Origin: Anaerolineales bacterium | Lineage (GTDB): Bacteria > Chloroflexota > Anaerolineae > Anaerolineales > DRKV01 | Assembly (NCBI GenBank): GCA_024763355.1 | Contig: JANTFR010000009.1 | Coordinates: 1 to 34,289, forward strand | Direction of reading: 5' to 3' | DNA: 34,289 nt | Program-made: the position numbers and the translations under genes | Shown here: piece after piece, positions 29,106 to 34,289 of the stretch | Layout: each line of letters begins with the position of its first letter | How positions within the stretch are numbered: the first letter of the stretch is position 1 | The notes under the pieces: model-generated | Told to the model about the DNA's origin: nothing | The model's input: the letters and a program-made list of their open reading frames with translations, nothing else | The model's database searches: none

Positions 29106-31476
29106 CCCAATCCAGGATTTCGCGGTGGGTCGTGCCCGGCAGCGGGGCGCTGACGATGCCCTTCTCCTCCATCTGCTCCACCAGGCGGGCGGCGCGGGTA
29201 TAGCCAATTCGCAGGCGGCGCTGGAGCATGGAAATCGAGACGCGCCCCTGGCGGCGCACTAAATCCACCGCATCGGGGTAGAGCGGGTCGCCGGGGTTGG
29301 CGGCCTCCTCCATCTCGTCCAGGAGGGCCATTTGCTTGAGCGGAATGCCGGCGGGCAGGCCGCCGACCGGAGCCTCGTGCGCCGTCGGAGTCAGGTCTTG
29401 CGGGCGCAGGAAAGCGCGCCAGTAGCGCACCACCCGGCGGATTTCCTCATCGGAAACGTACACCCCTTGCAGGCGCACCGGCGCGGGCGCGTCGGGAGCC
29501 TGGAAGAGCATGTCGCCCTGCCCCAGGAGACGCTCCGCCCCCGGCTGGTCGAGAATGACGCGGCTGTCCACCCCGGAGGCCACGGCGAAGGCAACCCGTG
29601 CCGGGAAATTGGCCTTGATGAGACCGGTCACCACGTTGACCGAGGGGCGCTGCGTAGCAATCACCAAATGGATGCCGGTAGCGCGCGCCAACTGCGCCAG
29701 GCGCGTTACGCTTCGCTCCGTCTCTTCGGGGGCCAGCATCATCAGGTCGGCCAGTTCGTCAATCACCACTACCAGGTAAGGCAGTTTCTTCTCGCCGGCG
29801 GCCTCCTTACGGGCATTGTACTCCGCCAGATTCCGCACCCCCAGGTCGGAGAACTTGCGGTAACGCATATCCATCTCGCGGGTCACCCATTGGAGCGCGC
29901 CCACCACCCGCTCCAGGTCCACCACCACGGGGGCCAGCAGGTGCGGGATGCCGTTGTAGCCGGTCAATTCCACCCGCTTGGGGTCTACCATGATGAAGCG
30001 CAGGTCGTCGGGCGTGTTGTGCAGCAGGAGGCAGGTAATCAGCCCGTTGACGCACACCGATTTACCGGAACCGGTCGCCCCGGCAATCAGCAGGTGGGGC
30101 ATGGCGCTCAGGTCGGCGGCCACGGCGTTCCCGGCCACATCCTGCCCCAGGGCGAAGCGCAAAGGCGATTTCAGACGCTCGAAGGCCGGGCTTTCGATGA
30201 CATCCCGCAGGGCGACCAGGTTGGGGGCCTCGTTGGGCACTTCGATACCCACGTACCCCTTGCCGGGCACGGGGGCCTGGATACGCACCCGCCGGGCGGC
30301 CAGCGCCAGCGCCAGGTCGTCGGCCAGGGCCGCGATTTTGTTGACACGCACCCGCGTGCGCCCGCTGCGTGTTTCCAGGAAGTCTGGCTCCACGCCAAAC
30401 TGGGTAATCGTCGGGCCGCGGTTGATTTCCACCACGCGGGCCGGGGCCTTGAAGAGCGCCAGGGTCTCCTCGATGAGGCGGGCGCGCTGCAAATCGTAGT
30501 CGTCGTCGTAAACCGCTTCGGGGCTGGAATCGAGCATCTCGGAGACGGGGGGCAAAATCCAGACGGGCGATTCTTCGGGGGGAGATTCGGGGGAAGCGGC
30601 CCCCTCCGGAAGGGGCTGTCCGCTTTGGGATGCCTCCGCTCCCTCAAATGGGGTTGCGCCTTCGGGCGCGGCGGGAACGGACCCCCTTCGGGCGGCCAGC
30701 CATCCCCGAAGGGGAATCCACCCTTTGGGGCGGTACTGCTCCCAGCGCCCCTTCAAACTCTCCCCGATGGGACGCAGCCAGGCAAACAGGGAGAGAACGG
30801 GGCGGTCGAGGGTCAGGGTGAGGGCCGCCAGCAGCCAGGCCAGCAGGACGATGACCGTTCCGGCCCAGCCCAGGGCGTAGCGGAGGACTTCCAACGCGGC
30901 CGCGCCGAGGTAGCCGCCGCCGTGACCCTGCCGGGCGAGGGTGAAACTCTTCGCGCCGTTTGGGGGCAGGAGGAGCAGGTGCAGCCAGACGAGCAGGTTG
31001 AGGTAACCCAGCGCCGCGCCGAGAAGCCGCTCCGGGGCAGGCCAGGGGAGGCGCTCGAAATCGCGCAGGATGAGCCACAGGCCGAGGGCCAGCAGCGCCA
31101 GCGGAAAGACCCACGCTCCCCAGCCCAGGGCGCGCCGCAGGAACGTCACCCACGCTCCGGCCAGGGCGCTGCGTTCCCCGGCGGCTAAACTAAGCACACT
31201 GAGCAGCCCGACGAGAACGGAAAAGATGCCGACCAGGTCCAGTTTGCGGTCCAGCGAGAGGGTGGGCGGGGGCGGGGAGGGCGTTGCTTTGGGAGCGGCG
31301 CGTTTTGCGCCTTTGGAAGATGCCGGTTTGGCGGGAGCGCGGCGCGCCTGCCAATCCTGCCAGCGGGCGCGCACCCAGGCGAAACGTCCTGCGGGGACGT
31401 TTTTGGGCTTGCGTTTGCGTGCCGTGGATTTCCCCTTCTTCGCGGCGGGCTTTTTGCGGGGTTTGCGAGCGCTCAT
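29077..31476 (-). CDS. ftsK: DNA translocase FtsK/SpoIIIE
   Basis: A septum-located DNA pump that clears chromosomes at division, 799 residues. ATG 31476 ([16 protein letters not shown]) is chosen because a TATAAT lies exactly 6 nt upstream; the longer frame to 31626 only reads through repeat A2. A basic N-terminus leads to about four membrane helices (about 95-255) and a Pro/Glu/Ala-rich linker. The motor domain follows: [11 protein letters not shown], Walker A GATGSGKS (467-474, Lys472), [20 protein letters not shown], Walker [13 protein letters not shown], and [20 protein letters not shown]. The C-terminal winged-helix gamma domain ([20 protein letters not shown], then [16 protein letters not shown]) normally reads polar DNA motifs. 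The last residues (DAAPPVDA) lie in the 31-bp repeat shared with the toxin gene. Confidence 0.96.
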   Translation of the reverse strand: MSARKPRKKPAAKKGKSTARKRKPKNVPAGRFAWVRARWQDWQARRAPAKPASSKGAKRAAPKATPSPPPPTLSLDRKLDLVGIFSVLVGLLSVLSLAAGERSALAGAWVTFLRRALGWGAWVFPLALLALGLWLILRDFERLPWPAPERLLGAALGYLNLLVWLHLLLLPPNGAKSFTLARQGHGGGYLGAAALEVLRYALGWAGTVIVLLAWLLAALTLTLDRPVLSLFAWLRPIGESLKGRWEQYRPKGWIPLRGWLAARRGSVPAAPEGATPFEGAEASQSGQPLPEGAASPESPPEESPVWILPPVSEMLDSSPEAVYDDDYDLQRARLIEETLALFKAPARVVEINRGPTITQFGVEPDFLETRSGRTRVRVNKIAALADDLALALAARRVRIQAPVPGKGYVGIEVPNEAPNLVALRDVIESPAFERLKSPLRFALGQDVAGNAVAADLSAMPHLLIAGATGSGKSVCVNGLITCLLLHNTPDDLRFIMVDPKRVELTGYNGIPHLLAPVVVDLERVVGALQWVTREMDMRYRKFSDLGVRNLAEYNARKEAAGEKKLPYLVVVIDELADLMMLAPEETERSVTRLAQLARATGIHLVIATQRPSVNVVTGLIKANFPARVAFAVASGVDSRVILDQPGAERLLGQGDMLFQAPDAPAPVRLQGVYVSDEEIRRVVRYWRAFLRPQDLTPTAHEAPVGGLPAGIPLKQMALLDEMEEAANPGDPLYPDAVDLVRRQGRVSISMLQRRLRIGYTRAARLVEQMEEKGIVSAPLPGTTHREILDWGDAAPPVDA

Positions 31477-31482
31477 GCTGCG

Positions 31483-31488
31483 ATTATA
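31483..31488 (-). promoter_or_regulatory. -10 box of the predicted leaderless ftsK transcript
   Basis: On the minus strand TATAAT ends exactly 6 nt (CGCAGC) before ATG 31476. The upstream DNA of this promoter is the ATTCGTG array itself, which abuts the box. Confidence 0.7.
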
Positions 31489-31533
31489 CACGAATGTCCA
31501 CGAATGGACACGAATAACACGAATAGCACGAAA
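31489..31533 (-). repeat. ATTCGTG array, copy A2
   Basis: On the plus strand CACGAA(T/A) units begin at 31489, 31499, 31509, 31518 and 31527 (9-10 bp spacing). On the minus strand the order is hairpin, short T-run, array, then the ftsK -10 box, matching copies A1 and A3 in layout. Confidence 0.9.
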
Positions 31534-31535
31534 AT

Positions 31536-31566
31536 GGTGACAGTCACTTGGGAAGTGACTGTCACC
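31536..31566. terminator. Perfect 14-bp hairpin of repeat element A2
   Basis: GGTGACAGTCACTT (31536-31549) pairs perfectly with AAGTGACTGTCACC (31553-31566). It is almost identical to the core of the terminator at 13491-13531. Here it lies between divergent ftsK and RNase Z genes, where no operon ends, so termination may not be its role. Confidence 0.7.
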
Positions 31567-31592
31567 TGCAGCCTGCTGCCTCTCACCTGCGG

Positions 31593-31598
31593 TACAAT
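31593..31598 (+). promoter_or_regulatory. -10 box for the RNase Z gene
   Basis: TACAAT at 31593-31598 predicts initiation near 31605 and a leader of about 28 nt that contains GAGG (31620-31623), 9 nt before the TTG start. No good -35 is seen. Confidence 0.5.
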
Positions 31599-31632
31599 AC
31601 AGACCACACCATACAAAGCGAGGCACAAGACT

Positions 31633-32580
31633 TTGTTCGAGATTGTTTTTTTGGGAACTTCAGCATCCGCCCCCTCCATTCGGCGGGGGCTTTCGGCGCA
31701 GGTGGTCAAGCACGACGAACACCGCTTTCTGATTGACTGCGGCGAGGGCACCCAGCGCCAGATTTTGCGCTCCGGCATCGGCTTCAAACGTCTGAACCGC
31801 ATCCTGATTACCCACGGTCATCTTGACCACATCCTGGGGCTGGCGGGGCTGCTCTCCACGTTCATGCGCTGGGAGGCGATTGAGGAACTGGAAATCATGG
31901 GCGGCGGCTGGGCGCTGGAGCGCATCCATGATTTGCTCTACGGCGTGGTGCTGCGCGGCGGGCGTTCCCCCATGCCCATTCACCTGCGCGAAATTCAGCC
32001 GGGCGTGATTGTGGAGGAAAAGGATTTCACCGTCACGGCATTCCCGGTCAAGCACCGCGGTCCGGATTGTTTCGGCTATTTGTTCGAGGAGAAGTCCCGC
32101 CGGCCTTTCCTGCCGGAGAAGGCGGAGGCCCTGGGGATTCCGCCCGGCCCGTGGCGGCGCGACCTGGCGGCGGGTCAACCGGCTACGCTGCCGGACGGGC
32201 GCCTCATCCAGCCGGACGAGGTGCTGGGAGAGGTCCGCTCCGGAACGCGTTTCGTCCACGTGGGCGATACGGGCGACATCGAAGGGATTCTCCCCTACGC
32301 CCGCGGGGCGCACGCCCTGGTGATTGAGGCCACCTATCTGGAGGAGGAACGCGATATGGCGCGGCGCTTTGCCCACCTGACGGCGCACATGGCCGCCGAC
32401 CTGGCCCGCCGGGCGGAGGTCGGGAAACTCATCCTCACCCACGTCTCGCGGCGATACCGCGAACGAGATATTCTGGAGGAGGCGCGGGCGGTGTTCCCAC
32501 ACACGGTTGTGGCGCACGATTTCGATGCCTTTCAGGTGCGCCGAGGGTCCACGAATGAGTCCACGAATAAACACGAATAA
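31633..32580 (+). CDS. rnz: Ribonuclease Z
   Basis: A metallo-beta-lactamase-fold endonuclease that trims tRNA 3' ends, 315 residues. The start is taken as TTG 31633 because family proteins begin [14 protein letters not shown] and GAGG lies 9 nt upstream. An ATG at 31504 in frame only translates repeat DNA. Motifs are [18 protein letters not shown] with zinc ligands His61, His63, Asp65 and His66, [18 protein letters not shown] and ILTHVSRRY near the C-terminus. The tRNA-Gln in this window lacks an encoded CCA, the typical substrate class. The last residues ([11 protein letters not shown]) are encoded by repeat array A3 and are probably not part of the ancestral fold, which would end near DFDAFQVRR. 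Confidence 0.93.
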   Translation: MFEIVFLGTSASAPSIRRGLSAQVVKHDEHRFLIDCGEGTQRQILRSGIGFKRLNRILITHGHLDHILGLAGLLSTFMRWEAIEELEIMGGGWALERIHDLLYGVVLRGGRSPMPIHLREIQPGVIVEEKDFTVTAFPVKHRGPDCFGYLFEEKSRRPFLPEKAEALGIPPGPWRRDLAAGQPATLPDGRLIQPDEVLGEVRSGTRFVHVGDTGDIEGILPYARGAHALVIEATYLEEERDMARRFAHLTAHMAADLARRAEVGKLILTHVSRRYRERDILEEARAVFPHTVVAHDFDAFQVRRGSTNESTNKHE

Positions 32581-32597
32581 ACACGAATGGCACGAAA
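32550..32597 (-). repeat. ATTCGTG array, copy A3
   Basis: Plus-strand CACGAA(T/A) units begin at 32550, 32562, 32572, 32582 and 32591. The array overlaps the 3' end of the RNase Z gene and touches the terminator hairpin at 32595-32624. Confidence 0.9.
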
Positions 32598-32624
32598 AAG
32601 CGCCCGCTTCAGCGGGCGCTTTTT
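32595..32624. terminator. Bidirectional intrinsic terminator between convergent genes
   Basis: AAAAAGCGCCCGC (32595-32607) pairs perfectly with GCGGGCGCTTTTT (32612-32624) around TTCA, giving a GC stem with U-tracts on both strands. The stop codon of the minus-strand membrane-protein gene (32609-32611) lies inside the loop, so its last codons form the stem. Confidence 0.9.
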
Positions 32625-32899
32625 ATGTTCAGGTAGATTTGCCATAGGAAGGCCAGGGCCAGCAGCCCCCACAGGACTTGCGCCCAGCGGCGGGCTTCGG
32701 TCATCCCCACGCCAATCGAGAACAGGAGGCCGCTCAGGTTGAAGACAATCTGGTAGCCGCGGCTGTTCAGCAGGGAACGGAAGGCGGTTTCGGTGGTTCC
32801 CGCTTCCCACCAGGCAAATCCCAGGGCGGTCAGGGAAATGGCAAGCGCTACAATCCAGAGGGCGTTGGCAAACAGGTTGTACCAGTCAATCAGTTGCAT
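32609..32899 (-). CDS. Small hypothetical membrane protein
   Basis: The product has 96 residues from ATG 32899, with AGGGGAAA just upstream. It has about three hydrophobic helices: LFANALWIVALAISLTALGF, then YQIVFNLSGLLFSIGVGM and VLWGLLALAFLWQIYLNI. It starts 8 nt after the stop of the molybdopterin oxidoreductase gene and is surely in its operon. It might be a membrane partner, but it lacks the paired histidines expected of a heme-binding MsrQ-like subunit. No family is recognised. The gene ends inside the bidirectional terminator. Confidence 0.75.
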   Translation of the reverse strand: MQLIDWYNLFANALWIVALAISLTALGFAWWEAGTTETAFRSLLNSRGYQIVFNLSGLLFSIGVGMTEARRWAQVLWGLLALAFLWQIYLNIKSAR

Positions 32900-32907
32900 G
32901 GTTTCCC

Positions 32908-33537
32908 CTAGCGGGCAAAGCGTTCCTCTTTCCAGACATCGGCATCGTTGTGGTATCCGGCCTGCTCCCAGAAACCCAGGCGGTCTTCGGCGGCAAACTC
33001 CAGGCCGCGCAGCCATTTGGCGCCCTTCCAGAAGTAGGGCGTCTTCAGGTCTTCCCTCCCGCGGATGTAGCCCACCACCCCGCGCAGGGGATATCCGTGT
33101 TCGGGGGTGAGCGGTTCTCCGTTGAAGTGGGTCGCCAGGAGGAAGTTTTCGGCCAGCACTACCTCCAGCGGCAGGTTGGCGGTGAAGCCGTACTCGGCGT
33201 GCTGGATGACGTAACGGGCGGTGTCCTTCAGACGGATGAAGCCCTCATCCACGAGGGTGCGTACCGAAACGCCCTCCCACTCGGTATCGAACTTGCTCCA
33301 GCGGGTGACGCAGTGGATGTCCATCACGATTTTGGTGCGCGGCAGTTGTTGAAACTCGTCCCACGTCCAGCGGCGTTCCGCTTCCACTTCACCCCAGACG
33401 CGAAAATTCCACGTTTCCGGGTTGAAGGAGGGCACCGGCCCGTAATGCAGGACGGGGAACTTGAGGGTCAGAGATTGCCCGGGGGGCAGGCGGCCCTCGC
33501 GGCGGACGTCTTCTTCGTGTTTCCGGCGGTTGAACAT
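32908..33537 (-). CDS. Molybdopterin-dependent oxidoreductase, sulfite oxidase/MsrP-like catalytic domain
   Basis: A 209-residue protein made of the molybdopterin-binding sulfite-oxidase fold. ATG 33537 has GGAGG about 10 nt upstream. Features are LPPGQSLTLKFPVLHYG near the N-terminus, then VWGEVEAERRWTWDEFQQLP, the metal-ligand motif DIHCVTRWSKFD with Cys76 as the probable molybdenum ligand, ANLPLEVVLAEN, and HGYPLRGVVGYIRGREDLKT, then KWLRGLEF. No Tat or other export signal is present, unlike MsrP/YedY, and there is no heme or dimerisation domain, so it is a compact form that probably works in the cytoplasm. The substrate is unknown. The small membrane protein follows in the same operon. 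Confidence 0.9.
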   Translation of the reverse strand: MFNRRKHEEDVRREGRLPPGQSLTLKFPVLHYGPVPSFNPETWNFRVWGEVEAERRWTWDEFQQLPRTKIVMDIHCVTRWSKFDTEWEGVSVRTLVDEGFIRLKDTARYVIQHAEYGFTANLPLEVVLAENFLLATHFNGEPLTPEHGYPLRGVVGYIRGREDLKTPYFWKGAKWLRGLEFAAEDRLGFWEQAGYHNDADVWKEERFAR

Positions 33538-33568
33538 GCTGTTACCTCCATCGCTCTGGGGATTGCGC

Positions 33569-33643
33569 CAGAATCAAGATGACACTTTCCCTGCGTTGCA
33601 CCGCGAGTGACAACGCAGAGCCGCGGGGACGCAGAGAAAAAAC
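33569..33643 (+). repeat. Interspersed repeat B, copy 2
   Basis: It shares CAGAATCAAG (33569), CACTTTCCC (33583), CAACGCAG (33611) and a GACGCAGAGAAAAAA end with copy 1 at 15933-16008, with near-equal spacing. It lies in the gap between the UPF0173 and molybdopterin genes. Confidence 0.8.
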
Positions 33644-33698
33644 AAGGCAGATGTGAATTATATCAACCCCAACCGCTTTCCCAGATGAGCCGTGCCTG

Positions 33699-33732
33699 AA
33701 AAACGGACAGGCCGCCCCGTTGGAGCAGCCTG
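33699..33732 (-). terminator. Terminator of the UPF0173 hydrolase gene
   Basis: On the minus strand CAGGCTGCTCC (33732-33722) pairs with GGGGCGGCCTG (33718-33708, two G-U pairs) around AAC, and TTTTT (33703-33699) follows. It lies about 30 nt past the stop. Confidence 0.7.
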
Positions 33733-33760
33733 TGGTGTGAGATTCGCGGGAAACAGCGCC

Positions 33761-34288
33761 TTACAGGGAGAAAGATTCCCCCGGCTGGAGCACGTGAACC
33801 TGGGCATCGGTTTCGGCCTCCACCCGCTTCGCCCAGGCGTTGGGGTCCTGCTCGATGACCGGCCAGGTGTTGTAGTGGACGGGAATGACATGCTTCGGGC
33901 GGATGAATTGCACAGCCCGCAGGGCGTCATCCGGCCCCATGGTGAAGTTATCTCCGATGGGCAGCACGGCCAGGTCGATGCCCTCGTCGCCTATCAGACG
34001 CATGTCGCCGAACAGGCCGGTGTCGCAGGCGAAGTAGATTTTCTCGCCCTCCGTGGTGGTGAGAAGCAGACCTGCGGGGTTGCCGCCATAGGAGCCGTCC
34101 GGCAGGCCAGAGCCGTGGTGCGCCTGGGTCAGTTTCAGGTAGCCAAAGGGATGATGGAAGCCGCCGCCGATGTGCTGGGGATGCGTTTTCTCCACGCCCT
34201 GGGCGTTGAGCCAGTTGGCGACCTCGAAGTTGGCAATCACCAGCGCTCCGGTGCGCTTGGCAATCGCCACCGCGTCGCCTACGTGGTC
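33761..34288 (-). CDS. UPF0173 metal-dependent hydrolase (beta-lactamase fold), 5' truncated by the window edge
   Basis: The frame stays open to the window end, where it reads DHVGDAVAIAKRTGALVIAN. The Asp-His is the tail of the HxHxDH metal-binding motif, so roughly the first 50 residues are missing. Visible family features are NFEVANWLNAQGVEK, GGFHHPFGYLKLTQAHHGSG (a metal-ligand His region), GNPAGLLLTT, IYFACDTGLFGDM, LAVLPIGDNFTMGPDDAL and HVIPVHYNTWPVIEQ. The position of these motifs matches the UPF0173 group of metallo-hydrolases, whose physiological substrate is not known. A terminator and repeat B separate it from the next minus-strand operon. Confidence 0.92.
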   Translation of the reverse strand, partial: DHVGDAVAIAKRTGALVIANFEVANWLNAQGVEKTHPQHIGGGFHHPFGYLKLTQAHHGSGLPDGSYGGNPAGLLLTTTEGEKIYFACDTGLFGDMRLIGDEGIDLAVLPIGDNFTMGPDDALRAVQFIRPKHVIPVHYNTWPVIEQDPNAWAKRVEAETDAQVHVLQPGESFSL

Positions 34289-34289
34289 G

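Noticed and set aside
29332-31188. 618-codon open frame on the plus strand across ftsK
   Set aside because: It is rich in Gly, Gln and His, with no domain. The minus strand encodes a full FtsK with Walker and gamma motifs, so this is a shadow.
31477-31626. N-terminal extension of FtsK to 31626
   Set aside because: It reads through repeat A2, and a TATAAT box lies 6 nt before ATG 31476.
31504-31632. N-terminal extension of RNase Z from ATG 31504
   Set aside because: The extension only translates the ATTCGTG array and the hairpin ([10 protein letters not shown]), and RNase Z family proteins begin at the strand starting FEIVFLGTS.
32609-32899. MsrQ-like heme partner for the molybdopterin oxidoreductase
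   Set aside because: The small membrane protein is too short (96 residues) and lacks the conserved histidines expected for heme binding, so only operon linkage is claimed.

Overview
The window looks like a chromosomal segment of a Chloroflexota bacterium, most likely class Anaerolineae. This rests on style rather than on a marker gene. The lipoproteins carry Glu/Val/Thr/Pro-rich linkers after the lipobox, extracytoplasmic regions carry Thr/Pro-rich linkers, and ECF sigma genes are followed by DUF5667-type anti-sigma-like genes. Coding is dense and fairly G+C rich. There is one tRNA, no rRNA, no CRISPR array, and no recognisable transposase, integrase or phage gene.

Layout. 1-688 is the 3' end of an ECF sigma gene plus a short overlapping partner. 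1068-8795 is an oligopeptide/dipeptide ABC transporter: lipoprotein, two permeases (the first with a large extra domain), a small membrane protein and two ATPases. 8905-10050 is a degenerate-receiver/Roadblock-like protein. 10166-10236 is tRNA-Gln(UUG). 10403-13472 is a tightly overlapping glmU / CNNM-CorC / cytidine deaminase operon. 13631-15869 is a divergent pair, a DUF389-SH3 membrane protein and a BMP-like lipoprotein. 15870-16449 is a gene-free mosaic of repeats. 16450-22383 is a nucleoside-type (BMP) ABC transporter followed by class II fructose-bisphosphate aldolase. 22495-24229 is a second ECF sigma with a repeat-tailed anti-sigma-like protein. 24344-26616 holds two radical-SAM genes, the first behind a strong promoter overlaid by a palindromic operator. 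26675-27829 is alanine racemase. On the minus strand follow a DUF1499 protein, a TumE-like toxin/antitoxin pair and ftsK. RNase Z is on plus at 31633-32580. A molybdopterin oxidoreductase, a small membrane protein and a partial UPF0173 hydrolase, all on minus, close the window.

The most notable signals are architectural. (1) The toxin-antitoxin pair sits between two identical 31-bp direct repeats, both coding the C-terminus of a minus-strand gene (ftsK and the toxin). This suggests that a 765-bp unit was inserted at the 3' end of ftsK. (2) Five genes have a TATAAT/TACAAT box exactly 6 nt before the ATG, which predicts leaderless mRNAs. (3) Three copies of a composite element, a terminator-like hairpin followed by an array of ATTCGTG units spaced about 10 bp, lie at gene ends. 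(4) Interspersed repeats run into coding sequence and supply the C-terminal tails of several proteins. (5) The opp-type permease has roughly 170 extra residues in its first outer loop.

Functionally the window combines peptide and nucleoside uptake (with cytidine deaminase for salvage), envelope precursor synthesis (GlmU, alanine racemase), chromosome segregation (FtsK), tRNA 3' processing (RNase Z) and envelope/ECF signalling. Family assignments come from reading motifs; no database search was run.
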